From: Palsa-189 sp963803735
GTDB taxonomy: Bacteria > Acidobacteriota > Terriglobia > Acidiferrales > UBA7541
DNA: 64,000 nucleotides
Assembly: GCA_963803735.1 (NCBI GenBank)
Contig: CAWDNV010000011.1
Span: 248,001-312,000 of the forward strand
Direction of reading: 5' to 3'
The position numbers and the translations under genes are program-made. Shown piece by piece: positions 14,707 to 24,066 of this stretch. Every line of letters begins with the position of its first letter. The stretch's first letter is position 1. The notes under the pieces were generated by a model that worked only from the letters and a program-made list of their open reading frames with translations, had not been told where the DNA came from and searched no databases.

Positions 14707-16159
14707 CGTAGCGCCACATAAAGTGAGATGTGCCACCTTGCACGGAAGGCTCGGGGTTATGCCAGCCGCCAATGTCCTCGGCTAGGCGATCGGCTTCCGG
14801 AGGACCCCAGCTTCCGCAGGGATAAGGATACAGCGGCATGGTATCGGGACCCAAAATGGGATCGACGATGGCCCAAGCCGCTTCGACCGCATCTTGACGG
14901 ACAAAGAGAAGTGGATCGCCGCGCATTGCGTCGGTGAGCAGGCGCTCGTAGGGCATGAGCTCGTCGCCCAGATCCAGTTGCACGGCTGAAAGTTCAACGG
15001 GCATCGGGACCATCTCCGGCCCGGGACGCTTGATTTGCGCGCCCAGATTTATGGAGAAATCGGGACCAAGGCGAAACCGGAAGTAGTTGTTCTGGGTCGG
15101 GAAGCGTCGCAGAGGAGGCGGTTTGAGTTTAACGAGCACTTCGGTTGCGGTCACGGGCAGGCATTTGCCGGTGCGGATCAGGAACGGAACGCCGTCCCAG
15201 CGCCAGGAATCGATTTCGAAACGCACAGCGGCAAAGGTCTCCACTTTGGAATCGGGCGAGACGTCGCGAATCTTTCGATAACCTTCAAACTGGCCGCGAA
15301 CTACGTTTGCCGGCTCAAGGGGAGGAATGGTGCGAAAGACGCGCACCTGCTCATCACGCAGCGATTCGGGATACATGCTGGTGGGCGGCTCCATCGCTAG
15401 AAATGCCACCACTTGCAAAAGATGATTCTGCAGAACATCGCGAATTGCGCCGGCTTCCTCGTAGAATTTGCCTCGGCCTGCGAGGCCAAAAGATTCCGCC
15501 ATCGTGATCTGGACGCTTTCCACATAATTCCGGTTCCAGATGGGCTCGAGGAAAGTGTTCGCAAAGCGGAAGAAAAGCAGATTTTCGACCTCTTCCTTGC
15601 CCAAGTAATGGTCAATGCGAAAAACGGCCGATTCGGCAAAGACGGAGTGCAGCGTGGCGTCGAGTTCTTGAGCCGAAGCGAGATCGCGGCCAAAGGGCTT
15701 TTCGAGGATTACGCGGGCATTTTTGGCGCAGCTCGCAGCGCCCAGACCTTCCACAACCGTCGGAAACATGCTGGGCGGAATGGCCAGATAATGCGTGGGA
15801 AGCTGCGCCTTGCCGAGGAGCTGGCGAAGCTTCGTGAACGTAGCCGGATCGCGGTAGTCGCCGTCGATGTAGTTCAGCAACTCCATCAGCTTGGAAAAAG
15901 CGGCTTTATCTACGCCGCCGTGCTTTTCCAGGCTGTCGCGTGCCCGCTCTCGAAGCTGCTCGAGCGTCCAGCCCGCTTTGGCTACTCCGATGACCGGCAC
16001 ATTTAGATTCCCGCGGCGGATCATCTGTTGCAGCGAGGGAAAAATCTGCTTGTAGGCAAGATCGCCGGTCGCGCCAAAAAAGACTAGAGCGTCTGAAAGC
16101 GCAGCGCCTTTGGGTAAAGGGCGCTGCTCGGAAACACCGGCCGTTAGGATCGCACTCAT
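14672..16159 (-). CDS. zwf: Glucose-6-phosphate 1-dehydrogenase
   Basis: A 495-residue cytoplasmic enzyme catalysing the first step of the oxidative pentose phosphate pathway, glucose 6-phosphate to 6-phosphogluconolactone with NADP+ or NAD+. The nucleotide-binding GATGDLAYKQIFPSL is at about residues 29-43, and the active-site RIDHYLGKEEVENLL (about 180) contains the substrate-binding His and Lys. EKPFGRDL and the conserved C-terminal half are present. Its 3' end overlaps the sugar porter start. gnd lies 82 nt upstream in the same direction; the phosphogluconolactonase step is not encoded in the window. Confidence 0.96.
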   Translation of the reverse strand: MSAILTAGVSEQRPLPKGAALSDALVFFGATGDLAYKQIFPSLQQMIRRGNLNVPVIGVAKAGWTLEQLRERARDSLEKHGGVDKAAFSKLMELLNYIDGDYRDPATFTKLRQLLGKAQLPTHYLAIPPSMFPTVVEGLGAASCAKNARVILEKPFGRDLASAQELDATLHSVFAESAVFRIDHYLGKEEVENLLFFRFANTFLEPIWNRNYVESVQITMAESFGLAGRGKFYEEAGAIRDVLQNHLLQVVAFLAMEPPTSMYPESLRDEQVRVFRTIPPLEPANVVRGQFEGYRKIRDVSPDSKVETFAAVRFEIDSWRWDGVPFLIRTGKCLPVTATEVLVKLKPPPLRRFPTQNNYFRFRLGPDFSINLGAQIKRPGPEMVPMPVELSAVQLDLGDELMPYERLLTDAMRGDPLLFVRQDAVEAAWAIVDPILGPDTMPLYPYPCGSWGPPEADRLAEDIGGWHNPEPSVQGGTSHFMWRYDEPEPAPNDGG

Positions 16160-16241
16160 GACGGATTCTCCTTCGCTTCCCGGTGAGAACTTCTAGTTTG
16201 ATGCCTTAAAATTGCAGGTCATTCGCAGCCAGAATATAGGC

Positions 16242-17264
16242 TCAGGCCTTCTCAGCCTTCTTTTCGAGATGGCCGCCGAATTCGAAGCGCATTGCCGAAA
16301 GCACTTTATTGGCGAAATCGCTCTCGCCTCGCGATGTGAAGCGCTCATAAAGGGCTGCGCTCAAAACAGGCGCCGGAGTGCCTTCTTCGACTGCCGCGAG
16401 TATAGTCCAGCGCCCTTCTCCGGAATCGGATACGCGGCCCGAGAACTTCGCGAGTTGGGGATCTTTTATCATCGCGCTAGCGGTTAAATCCAAAAGCCAG
16501 GAGGCAACCACACTCCCGCGCCGCCATACCTCGGTCACGTCTGCAAGATTGAAATCGTACTGGAAGTGTTCAGGGTCGCGCAGAGGGGCTGTCTCGGCGT
16601 CACTATGGCTGGTGGATTTGCCTACATTGGCATGCTTCAGAATATCGAGGCCCTCCGCGTAGGCTGCCATAAGTCCGTACTCAATCCCGTTGTGCACCAT
16701 TTTCACGAAGTGCCCCGCGCCCGCCGGGCCGCAATGGAGGTAGCCCTCTTCGGCGGTGCCGTCGATTTTCTCGCGTCCGGGAGTGCACGGCGCATCTCCG
16801 CGCCCCGGAGCAAGCGCCTTGAAGATCGGATCGAGATGCTGGACGACCTCGCGAGGCCCACCGATCATCTGGCAGTAACCCCGCTCCAGTCCCCATACGC
16901 CGCCGCTGGTACCGACGTCAACGTAATGAATTCCGCGCGGCTGAAGCTGCTTCGAACGCCGGATATCGTCGATGTAGTAGGAATTGCCGCCGTCGATCAG
17001 GATGTCGCCTTGCTGCAACTTTGGAACGAGCTGATCAATGGTGCCATCAACGCCTGCGGCCGGTACCATCATCCAGATCGCGCGCGGTGCCGATAGTTTC
17101 TGAACAAGCTCCTCGAGCGAGGCTGCTCCTTTGCCGCCTTCGTCAGACACCTTCTTAACGTTCTCCGGATGCCGATCGAAGGCAACGCACTGATGTTTGG
17201 CCCGTAGCAGGCGGCGGGCCATGTTCCCGCCCATCCTCCCAAGGCCTATTATTCCAATCTGCAT
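16242..17264 (-). CDS. gnd: 6-phosphogluconate dehydrogenase, decarboxylating (short GntZ/YqeC type)
   Basis: A 340-residue enzyme that oxidatively decarboxylates 6-phosphogluconate to ribulose 5-phosphate. The N-terminal Rossmann motif is MQIGIIGLGRMGGNMARRLL, the substrate site is GTSGGVWGLERGY, and the catalytic lysine region is GAGHFVKMVHNGIEYG (about residue 180-195). At 340 residues it is the short form, often NAD-preferring, rather than the 470-residue E. coli type. The ATG at 17264 has AGGAGC 7 nt upstream; the longer open frame to 17471 lacks support. It precedes zwf and a sugar porter, forming an oxidative pentose phosphate cluster. Confidence 0.93.
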   Translation of the reverse strand: MQIGIIGLGRMGGNMARRLLRAKHQCVAFDRHPENVKKVSDEGGKGAASLEELVQKLSAPRAIWMMVPAAGVDGTIDQLVPKLQQGDILIDGGNSYYIDDIRRSKQLQPRGIHYVDVGTSGGVWGLERGYCQMIGGPREVVQHLDPIFKALAPGRGDAPCTPGREKIDGTAEEGYLHCGPAGAGHFVKMVHNGIEYGLMAAYAEGLDILKHANVGKSTSHSDAETAPLRDPEHFQYDFNLADVTEVWRRGSVVASWLLDLTASAMIKDPQLAKFSGRVSDSGEGRWTILAAVEEGTPAPVLSAALYERFTSRGESDFANKVLSAMRFEFGGHLEKKAEKA

Positions 17265-17341
17265 GTGCTGTGCTCCTGGTAAAAGAATTTTCGATGTAGG
17301 GTTTGATTGCGCCCAGGGTCCGCGGGTTAGATCGTTTCGGC

Positions 17342-18691
17342 CTATGAGCGCGAGGCCGGCAAAGACGCCGGAGGTTCGCCGGGGCCCATCCCTTGGGCGA
17401 GGATCAATTGCCGGGCCACACCGCGGATGGCCGGCAAGCGCCTCGCAAAGATGGCGCCTCCCACAACGCAAACGAGCCCACCGATGGAAACAGTCAATGG
17501 CGCGCCGATTCTGGCCGCGAGTGCGCCGCCCGCAAAGGCCCCAATGGGACCCATGCCGATAAACATCATAGAGTAAAGCGACATCACACGCCCGCGCAGG
17601 CGATCGGGAACCATGACCTGCAAAAGCGTATTAGTGGCACCCATCTGAACCATCATGCCGAATCCTGTCGGCACAAGGAAAAGCAACGAAAGCCACAGGT
17701 GTCGCGAAAAGGAAAACAATATCAGGCTCGTTCCAAAGCCGGTCGCCGCCATCCACACCCATTTGCCAAGCCCGCTGACGCTGGGCTTCGAGGCAAGCGT
17801 CAAGGCTCCGAGCAGCGCGCCGACGCCAGTCATCATCATCAGTAGGCCCAACTCGCGCGCTCCACCGTGCAGAATACGGCCGGCGAAAATCGGCATCAAA
17901 ACCGTATAAGGCATCGCCGCGAGGCTCACAAAGCCGGTCAGGAGAAGCAAGGCTTGCACCGGAGCCGTATGCCGCGCGAAGCGAAATCCTTCGATCATAT
18001 TTTCCAGCGGCGAACCGTGCTTTTGCAGTTCCGTGCGCTTGGTGAGCCGCATCATCAACAATCCGGCAATCACGGCGATGTAGCTGATGCCGTTAGCGAA
18101 AAAACACCAGCCTTCCCCAACCGTCGCCACCACAATTCCGGCGATGGCTGGCCCGATAATGCGCGCGCTGTTGAACATGGAGGAGTTCAACGCGATAGCG
18201 TTCAAGAGATCGTCGCGTCCGACCATCTCGATCAGGAAAGCCTGGCGCGCGGGAATATCAAAGGCATTTACCACGCCAAGCAATGATGCGATGACCATAA
18301 TCTCCCAGATTCGAACGCGTCCGGTGAGCGTCAGCGTGGCCAGCGTAAGCGCCAGTATCATGGACGCCGTCTGCGTCGCGATAACAATGCGGTGGCGATT
18401 GTAGCGGTCCGCTACGATGCCGGCGACCGGCGCCAACAGAAAAATGGGTATCTGGCTGACGAAGGCGACCGTGCCCATGAGTAGCGACGAACCCGTCATC
18501 CTATAGACGAGCCAGTCCTGGGCAATGTTCTGCATCCACGTGCCGACGAGGGAGATTAGCTGGCCGCTAAAAAAGAGCTGAAAATTGCGATGACGCAGCG
18601 CCCGCAGCGTGGTGCGCAGACCTATCCGCGCTCTTTGATTTTCTGTGTTGCCTGCTTCACCCAGATCGGATGGGGTTGCCGTTTCCGCCAT
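17342..18691 (-). CDS. MFS exporter, enterobactin-exporter (EntS/MFS_3) type
   Basis: A 449-residue protein with about twelve membrane helices. The start RNFQLFFSGQLISLVGTWMQ (about residues 34-53), followed by QDWLVYRMTGSSLLMG, is the signature of the MFS_3 family, which includes EntS and many uncharacterised drug or siderophore exporters. ADRYNRHR is the loop 2-3 motif. It is in the same direction as gnd (77 nt upstream of it) but no siderophore genes are nearby, so the substrate is unknown. Divergent from the membrane protein at 18852. Confidence 0.85.
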   Translation of the reverse strand: MAETATPSDLGEAGNTENQRARIGLRTTLRALRHRNFQLFFSGQLISLVGTWMQNIAQDWLVYRMTGSSLLMGTVAFVSQIPIFLLAPVAGIVADRYNRHRIVIATQTASMILALTLATLTLTGRVRIWEIMVIASLLGVVNAFDIPARQAFLIEMVGRDDLLNAIALNSSMFNSARIIGPAIAGIVVATVGEGWCFFANGISYIAVIAGLLMMRLTKRTELQKHGSPLENMIEGFRFARHTAPVQALLLLTGFVSLAAMPYTVLMPIFAGRILHGGARELGLLMMMTGVGALLGALTLASKPSVSGLGKWVWMAATGFGTSLILFSFSRHLWLSLLFLVPTGFGMMVQMGATNTLLQVMVPDRLRGRVMSLYSMMFIGMGPIGAFAGGALAARIGAPLTVSIGGLVCVVGGAIFARRLPAIRGVARQLILAQGMGPGEPPASLPASRS

Positions 18692-18851
18692 GACTACCTT
18701 TTTGATGCACTTCCATTGTAACTTAGCCGCCGTCTGCTTTTTTCGTCTCGGATCGCTGATGATTGACGAAAAGGGGACCGGAATTTCGTCGGATTTGCTC
18801 CCTCCAGTTTGACATCAGGCCGAGTGACATCGAAGATGGGCCGAGCGTTCG

Positions 18852-19466
18852 ATGACGGATTCCTCAAATTCGATATTGCGTGAAGGCGCGGCTCGGCTGC
18901 GGCGCGGCGGGCTATGGCTGATTTTCGCGCTGGTTCTCATGATTCCGAAGATGAACCGGTTGCGGCGCCGCAGAAGAACGTGGAATTTCCTTCGTATTCT
19001 TGTAGCAATAGCTGGCATATCGATACTCGTTTTCGGCTTCGTTCGCGGGCCTGCCTTCGCGCTGATCGCTGCGGGGGCGCTGATCTTGCTGTTCGGCCTG
19101 CTTGTAAGTGCGGAGCGCCCCGAAATTTCCGTTGACGCGCGGGCAAAAGAATTGGGGGCGTTAATCACGGTAGATGGTGGTCACTACATCGATGCCGCCG
19201 GAAACCGGTATCGAACCAAGCTCTTCGTCGGTCCCGATCGCCTATGGGCGCTCGATTCAGCCCTTCAGATCCTCCTGGAAATTCCGCTGACGCAAGTCCG
19301 AACACTCGTCGTGGAACCCTCCGGCACCGACTGGAGCTTTCGTCTCGATGGCCAACAGACGAAAGCGGAATTCATGTACGAAGGCAGCTTTGCACAGCAT
19401 CTGGCGGGCGTCGCCGAAGCCACAGTTCGCAGCCGCCTCAACCGCGAGCTTCCAGTCTTGCGCTAA
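18852..19466 (+). CDS. Conserved-looking membrane protein of unknown function
   Basis: 204 residues. I do not recognise a characterised family. Two or three hydrophobic segments occupy residues about 20-34, 45-65 and 67-87, with a very basic loop (RLRRRRR) between them. The remaining 115 residues are soluble and look like a small beta-rich domain (DAAGNRYRTKLFVG, LTQVRTLVVEPSGTDWSFRL). The ATG lies 160 bp from the divergent MFS gene. A PAP2 phosphatase follows 64 bp downstream in the same direction. Function unknown. Confidence 0.65.
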   Translation: MTDSSNSILREGAARLRRGGLWLIFALVLMIPKMNRLRRRRRTWNFLRILVAIAGISILVFGFVRGPAFALIAAGALILLFGLLVSAERPEISVDARAKELGALITVDGGHYIDAAGNRYRTKLFVGPDRLWALDSALQILLEIPLTQVRTLVVEPSGTDWSFRLDGQQTKAEFMYEGSFAQHLAGVAEATVRSRLNRELPVLR

Positions 19467-19530
19467 CCCCTAGGCGTCTCCATAAGAGTTTGGCGCATCG
19501 TAGAAGAGTGTCCGGCCACGGAGATTTAGC

Positions 19531-20559
19531 GTGAAAAAAGCCTTTCAACCTTTTGTCATTCGATTCGAGTCAATATTCGTCGGAGTGCTCCTGCTCTCTG
19601 TCGCTCCCGCGATTCGCGCGCAGACTTCACTTGAGTCGGCGTCAGTCGCCGGTCCCGCATTTATCCCCATCGCTGTGCCGCAGACGCCTTCGTCAACTGC
19701 CACTCCGCAGATTCAAACGCCCGTCGATAACACTGCGACACAAACACAGACGCAGACCCAGACCGGAGCCGCAACCGCCACTCAGCCCATTGGTAGCACC
19801 TGCGATCTAATCTCCAATCCATTGACGTGCCTGGATGACGTCTTGCACGACCAAAGAGGAATTTGGACCGCCCCAGCCCGCCTTCGCGGCCGGAAACTGC
19901 TTTGGCTGGTCCCGTTTGCAGCAGCAACGTCACTGGCATTTGTCTATGACGTGCGGGCCATGAACGCGCTCGGCCCGTCTACTACGCGCGTCCGCGTGAG
20001 CAATGATTTTACCTATCTCGGCTCCGCGTACACGTTGGTGCCCGCTGCCGGTCTGACCTACTTGATCGGAAAGTTGGATCACAAGGAAGGGCCGCGAGAA
20101 ACCGGCGTGCTCGCTCTGGAAAGTCTGGCCGACGCCGGTATAGTCGTGGAGGGGCTCAAGCTTGCAACGAACCGGCAACGCCCTTACGTACCTCCTGGCA
20201 CGGGAAAATTCTGGCCGGACGACACGGACGTCTACAGTTTCAGCAGTTCATTTCCTTCAGGTCATGCGGCAGCCAGTTTCGCTTTCGCGCGCGTGATCGT
20301 CGAAGAGACTCCCGGCCACCCGTGGCTGCATGTCGCGCTCTATGGCTTAGCGACGGGCGTGGCCATCGCACGGGTCACGGGCGAAAACCATTTTCCCTCC
20401 GACGCTCTGGTCGGATCCGTGATCGGCTACTCGATTGGCGGATATGTGTATCACCACCACTCCGCGTTCTACTCTCCGAAAACCAAATCGGTACGCGTCG
20501 AGCCGCTTTATAATCCTGCGACGGCGTCTTACGGTGTAGCTGTCTCGCTGACGCCTTAG
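19531..20559 (+). CDS. PAP2-family phosphatase, exported or membrane-associated
   Basis: 342 residues starting at GTG with GGAG 9 nt upstream. A signal peptide (residues about 1-33, ending AIRAQ) is followed by a Thr/Gln-rich linker containing runs of TQTQTQTQ. The PAP2 (type 2 phosphatidic acid phosphatase) domain has its three motifs: KLATNRQRPY (about residue 210), SSFPSGHAAASF (about 236) and RVTGENHFPSDALVG (about 280), giving the catalytic His pair. It likely dephosphorylates a lipid phosphate or undecaprenyl pyrophosphate on the outer side of the inner membrane. The exact substrate is not predictable. Confidence 0.88.
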   Translation: MKKAFQPFVIRFESIFVGVLLLSVAPAIRAQTSLESASVAGPAFIPIAVPQTPSSTATPQIQTPVDNTATQTQTQTQTGAATATQPIGSTCDLISNPLTCLDDVLHDQRGIWTAPARLRGRKLLWLVPFAAATSLAFVYDVRAMNALGPSTTRVRVSNDFTYLGSAYTLVPAAGLTYLIGKLDHKEGPRETGVLALESLADAGIVVEGLKLATNRQRPYVPPGTGKFWPDDTDVYSFSSSFPSGHAAASFAFARVIVEETPGHPWLHVALYGLATGVAIARVTGENHFPSDALVGSVIGYSIGGYVYHHHSAFYSPKTKSVRVEPLYNPATASYGVAVSLTP

Positions 20560-20641
20560 CCACATTGGCGCAGGCTTCGCGGTAGGCGCAGTGCGGGGAT
20601 TCAGTATTGCTCAAGCCGGAGATATTACTGGGGAAAGCCGC

Positions 20642-21700
20642 TCAGCGTATGTATTCGCCCGCCAAGCGCCAGAAATCGTTTGTGTAATAGTGCGAGACCA
20701 CATTCCCGAATAAATGGCAGATACCGTGGCATTCGGGAATCTCGCCGTAAAGCTTCTTTCCTCTCGCGAAGACTTTGGCGAGCGAGCCTTCACGCAGCAG
20801 ATTGCCGCCGATTTTGCGCAGCGGTTCGCAAGGGTAGAAGACATCGCCATTCGGATAAACGCGCGGAAACATAGTGGGAAAGCACTGGAAATCGCCGAAG
20901 CGCAAAAGTGTCTCGATGGTGCGCGGCGTTCCGTTAATCGGCTGGATATTTTGCCTGCGCCGTTCGATGATTTTTCGGACCAGTTCGAGATAGCGCGGAT
21001 TTTCGATCAATCGCAGATTGGGCATCTTTTCGTTCAGCGCGCTTTGCGTTGCGAACACAAACCCCTGCTCGCCTGCCCAGTCCAGAATGCGTTCAATCTC
21101 GCCGATATTCCATTCTTCTATCACTGTGCTGATGGTGATCGTACGGGGATTGGGCATGCGCGATTTGGCGAGCTCGATATTTTCTATCACCTTCGGCAGT
21201 GCCGCAGGCTTCGATAAAGGGTTCGTCGGATCCATGGTGAGCGCGTCCAGGCTGATCACCAGGCCCGTGAGATTTTCGAAAAGGCTCAGCCGGCGGTCAA
21301 GCAAAGTTCCGTTGGTAATGAGCATGACCGAACGAAAGCGCAGTCGGCGTCGTGCGGCGGCGACCAACTCTTCGATATCCGTGCGCAACGTAGGCTCGCC
21401 GCCGGTGAAGACGATCGAGTCCGTCTCCCGGCGAATTACGCTGAGAAGACGTAGCGTGTCCTTCGTTGTCAATTCGTCGCTGAAGACGTCCGGCTCTTTC
21501 TGAGTGCAGTAGCTACACGCCAGATTGCATTTATGCGTGGCATAGAAAATAAGAGCGTAGGGCGCAACGATTTTGCTCCGCAGGATTTTGCGGCGATAGA
21601 GGTTGGTGAAATACAGCTGGAAAGTTTTGAGCGCGAATGGCGCTTGGGCGATCAGTCCGGCAATCAGCTTGCGCGTTGGAATGCTGCGGTTCGGGTCCAT
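20642..21700 (-). CDS. Radical SAM protein with SPASM-like C-terminal cysteines
   Basis: 352 residues. The radical SAM cluster motif is CNLACSYC (about residues 59-66) within YATHKCNLACSYCTQKEP. The SAM-binding GGE motif (FTGGEPTLRTDIEEL) and a TNGT strand follow. Extra cysteines near the C-terminus (FQCFPTMF, FYPCEPL, ECHGICHLFG) suggest a second Fe-S cluster of SPASM or twitch type, as in peptide- or small-molecule-modifying enzymes. The substrate is unknown; no obvious precursor peptide is adjacent. The ATG follows directly on a 12-bp perfect stem-loop and has no ribosome binding site. It is downstream of the MBL-PilZ gene by 26 nt and probably co-transcribed. Confidence 0.85.
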   Translation of the reverse strand: MDPNRSIPTRKLIAGLIAQAPFALKTFQLYFTNLYRRKILRSKIVAPYALIFYATHKCNLACSYCTQKEPDVFSDELTTKDTLRLLSVIRRETDSIVFTGGEPTLRTDIEELVAAARRRLRFRSVMLITNGTLLDRRLSLFENLTGLVISLDALTMDPTNPLSKPAALPKVIENIELAKSRMPNPRTITISTVIEEWNIGEIERILDWAGEQGFVFATQSALNEKMPNLRLIENPRYLELVRKIIERRRQNIQPINGTPRTIETLLRFGDFQCFPTMFPRVYPNGDVFYPCEPLRKIGGNLLREGSLAKVFARGKKLYGEIPECHGICHLFGNVVSHYYTNDFWRLAGEYIR

Positions 21701-21728
21701 AGATGACGCAAATGAGTTTGCGTCATCT
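21701..21728. repeat. Perfect 12-bp inverted repeat between MBL-PilZ and radical SAM genes
   Basis: AGATGACGCAAA (21701-21712) and TTTGCGTCATCT (21717-21728) are perfect complements separated by 4 bases (TGAG). The repeat fills the whole gap between the stop codon of the upstream gene (21727-21729) and the ATG of the downstream one (21700), so it would form a tight hairpin covering the initiation region. No T-run follows on either strand, so it is not an ordinary intrinsic terminator. It may block or couple translation of the radical SAM gene, protect mRNA, or be a protein operator. Confidence 0.85.
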
Positions 21729-22884
21729 ACTCGGTAAAGACAATCCCCACGCCGACCTGATCTTTTTCGGGTCCGGGCTCGATACGCACGACGTATCCGC
21801 GCAGGGCCCGATCGGCATGATCCCCGTTCCCGGGATTTTCGATGGTGACTTGCAGTTCCGATTGCAATTTGGGGCTGTGGTCCAGATAGATCAGCGCGCC
21901 ATGCAAACTCAGGTCGCGGATGACCGTCTCCTGGTCGAAAGGTCTGCCATCTTGCCTTAGGCCGGAGACGCGCGCCCGAAAATGCGCCTCGCGGCGCAGC
22001 CCGTCCCGCACCGCCGGGATTACGACGTCGGTGTGTTCTTCCCCAAGTGTCATCACCATGCCTTCAGCCGCGGCCCAGGTATTCTCGAATTCTGCGCGCG
22101 CATCGCGCAGAATGCCGTCTATGGCCTTATCGGACGAATCTGGGTCGTGATGAAAGAGAACCAGGTTCCGCACGCCGGCAGCTATGGCGATACGCACACC
22201 TTCGCGCCAGCTCGAATGCCCCCATCCGCGGTGACGCTCCAGCTGCTCTGGGGTGTACTGCGCGTCATTGATAAAAATATCGGCGCCCTCGGCTAGGCGC
22301 CGCAAATTGCGCTCGTATTCGAGATTGCCCGGCTCATTATCCGTGGCGTAAACAATCGTGCCGACCGGAGTTTCGATCCGATACCCGAGGCAGCCCTGCG
22401 GATGATTCAGCCAGCCGGTAGTCACGCGCGTTTTACCTATGGCAAAGCGATCTCCTCCGGAAACATCGGTGAAATCGCGCTGCGCGGGCATCGCCTGGAG
22501 ATCCACCGGGAAATAAGGATGGGCCATCTGCGCTTCAAAGACGCGCTTCAGGCTGTCGCGTCCGATAAAGTCCGATCGAAAACTGTAGAAATGAAATTTG
22601 TTCTGCGCTGAATAAAGCGGAGCAAAAAACGGAATGCCCTGAATATGATCCCAGTGGTAATGGGTCACCAGGATTTCAGCGTCAATGGTCTTTTCGGGCG
22701 ATGCCGCTAATCGATTGCCCAGAATTCGTAAACCGGTACCGCAATCCAGGATCAGCCGCTTGCCGTCCGGCGTAATCAGCTCCAGACAGGGCGTGTTTCC
22801 GCCATAGCGCCATGTGGCGCGGTCGACCGTTGGCGTGGATCCACGCACGCCCCAGAAGCTTAGTTTGGCCACCTCGTTAGCCAT
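21727..22884 (-). CDS. Metallo-beta-lactamase-fold hydrolase fused to a C-terminal PilZ-like domain
   Basis: 385 residues. Residues 1 to about 270 are an MBL-fold hydrolase beginning KLSFWGVRGSTPTVD, with the metal motif THYHWDHIQG, later ligands HPQGCLG and ATDNEPG, and LFHHDPDSSD, the layout of phosphodiesterase-like MBL proteins. Residues about 285-385 resemble a PilZ domain, a c-di-GMP sensor: RREAHFRARVSG, then DLSLHGALIYLD (the DxSxxG motif). The arginine spacing deviates from the canonical RxxxR, so nucleotide binding is uncertain. The combination suggests a hydrolase controlled by, or localised through, a second messenger. Its partner downstream is a radical SAM gene. Confidence 0.85.
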   Translation of the reverse strand: MANEVAKLSFWGVRGSTPTVDRATWRYGGNTPCLELITPDGKRLILDCGTGLRILGNRLAASPEKTIDAEILVTHYHWDHIQGIPFFAPLYSAQNKFHFYSFRSDFIGRDSLKRVFEAQMAHPYFPVDLQAMPAQRDFTDVSGGDRFAIGKTRVTTGWLNHPQGCLGYRIETPVGTIVYATDNEPGNLEYERNLRRLAEGADIFINDAQYTPEQLERHRGWGHSSWREGVRIAIAAGVRNLVLFHHDPDSSDKAIDGILRDARAEFENTWAAAEGMVMTLGEEHTDVVIPAVRDGLRREAHFRARVSGLRQDGRPFDQETVIRDLSLHGALIYLDHSPKLQSELQVTIENPGNGDHADRALRGYVVRIEPGPEKDQVGVGIVFTE

Positions 22885-23127
22885 ATTATTGGGGTAACTC
22901 GGGTATCGCGCCTTTCAACCCGTATACGCATTGCCTGGCCGGAAATCCTTCATCAACACTGGGTTAAAGGAATACTAGGCGTCGGTTTGTGCGGAAGTCA
23001 AAGGGCTTTCACCCCTGCGTTGCTAAGAAACGAACGGCCGTAAGCCCATGTAAATCCAGACGCTATCTAGCCGTTGCGGGTGCCAGAAAGACACATCCGC
23101 GCGCCCGTGTTGCGCCTCTGCAGTAAA

Positions 23128-24066
23128 ATGGTTTTCATGCACGTGCACCACGCAGGCGATTGCCACCCAGGCGAAAATCCGGCCCGCGGATTCCTCTCCA
23201 CAGCGCTGCTGGCAACCTTGGTGCTGGTCGCCGCCGAGTTCCTGGGCGGCTATTTCGGTCATTCCATCGCTCTGGTAAGCGATGCTGTTCATAATCTTTC
23301 GGACGTACCCGCCATCCTGATCTCCTTGATCGCTGCGCGCTGGGCCGAACGCCCGGCCGATGCGGAGAGAACCTTCGGCTATCGCCGCGCGGGCGTGCTC
23401 GCCGCCTTCACAAACTCAATTCTGCTGCTCCTCGTGGCATTGGCTTTGTTCTGGGAAGCCTTCGAGCGCTTTCGGCATCCTGTTGCCGTCCATGAGCAAT
23501 GGATGATCGGGCTGTCGCTTTTCGCCCTTGTCATCAATGGTGGAATAACCTTGGGTTTAATGCGCGGACGCAAGGATTTAAATCTGCGCGCTTTGCTTAT
23601 CCATAATTTCGGAGACGCGCTATCGAATATCGGCATTCTGGCCGGCGCTCTGGTCATCCGTTGGAGCGGCGCATTGTGGCTCGATCCGGCGTTGGGGCTC
23701 GTTATAGCGGGCTTCGTTTTATGGTCGACGATCGGGATCTTGCGTGAATCCACGCATATTCTGCTGGAAGGGCTGCCCCGCGACATGCGGCTCCCCGAAG
23801 TCGCGCGGGCCATTTTGGAAATTCCCGGCGTCCAGGAGGTCCACGATATTCATATCTGGACCCTGGGCGCGGGGCATCACGCGCTTTCCTGTCATCTCCG
23901 CATTCCCGATATGCACATGGAGGAAAGCGAGAAAATTCTGGCCCAAGTTTGCGCCCGGCTGGCAAATACGTTTGGCATCCAGCACACAACCGTGCAATTT
24001 GAGCGCGCCGGTTTGCCGGAGTCCGGCTACTACATGCCGGAACCGTTCCGTACCACCAAGAGCTGA
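23128..24066 (+). CDS. Cation diffusion facilitator (CzcD/ZitB-like metal exporter)
   Basis: About 312 residues from the ATG at 23128 (another in-frame ATG is at 23137; the open frame begins at 23074 without support). Six membrane helices are visible, with two HxxxD zinc-site motifs: SDAVHNLSDVP in helix 2 and IHNFGDALSN in helix 5. A His-rich N-terminus (MHVHHAGDCH) and a C-terminal cytoplasmic ferredoxin-like domain (GVQEVHDIHIWTLG) are typical of CzcD/ZnT-like proteins that export Zn2+, Co2+ or Cd2+ by proton exchange. The metal is not determined by sequence alone. Confidence 0.92.
   Translation: MVFMHVHHAGDCHPGENPARGFLSTALLATLVLVAAEFLGGYFGHSIALVSDAVHNLSDVPAILISLIAARWAERPADAERTFGYRRAGVLAAFTNSILLLLVALALFWEAFERFRHPVAVHEQWMIGLSLFALVINGGITLGLMRGRKDLNLRALLIHNFGDALSNIGILAGALVIRWSGALWLDPALGLVIAGFVLWSTIGILRESTHILLEGLPRDMRLPEVARAILEIPGVQEVHDIHIWTLGAGHHALSCHLRIPDMHMEESEKILAQVCARLANTFGIQHTTVQFERAGLPESGYYMPEPFRTTKS

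Noticed and set aside
18740..18780. Imperfect hairpin TTTTCGTC/GACGAAAA upstream of the MFS exporter
   Set aside because: 8-bp stem with a 17-nt loop in a divergent intergenic region and no T-run; could arise by chance.
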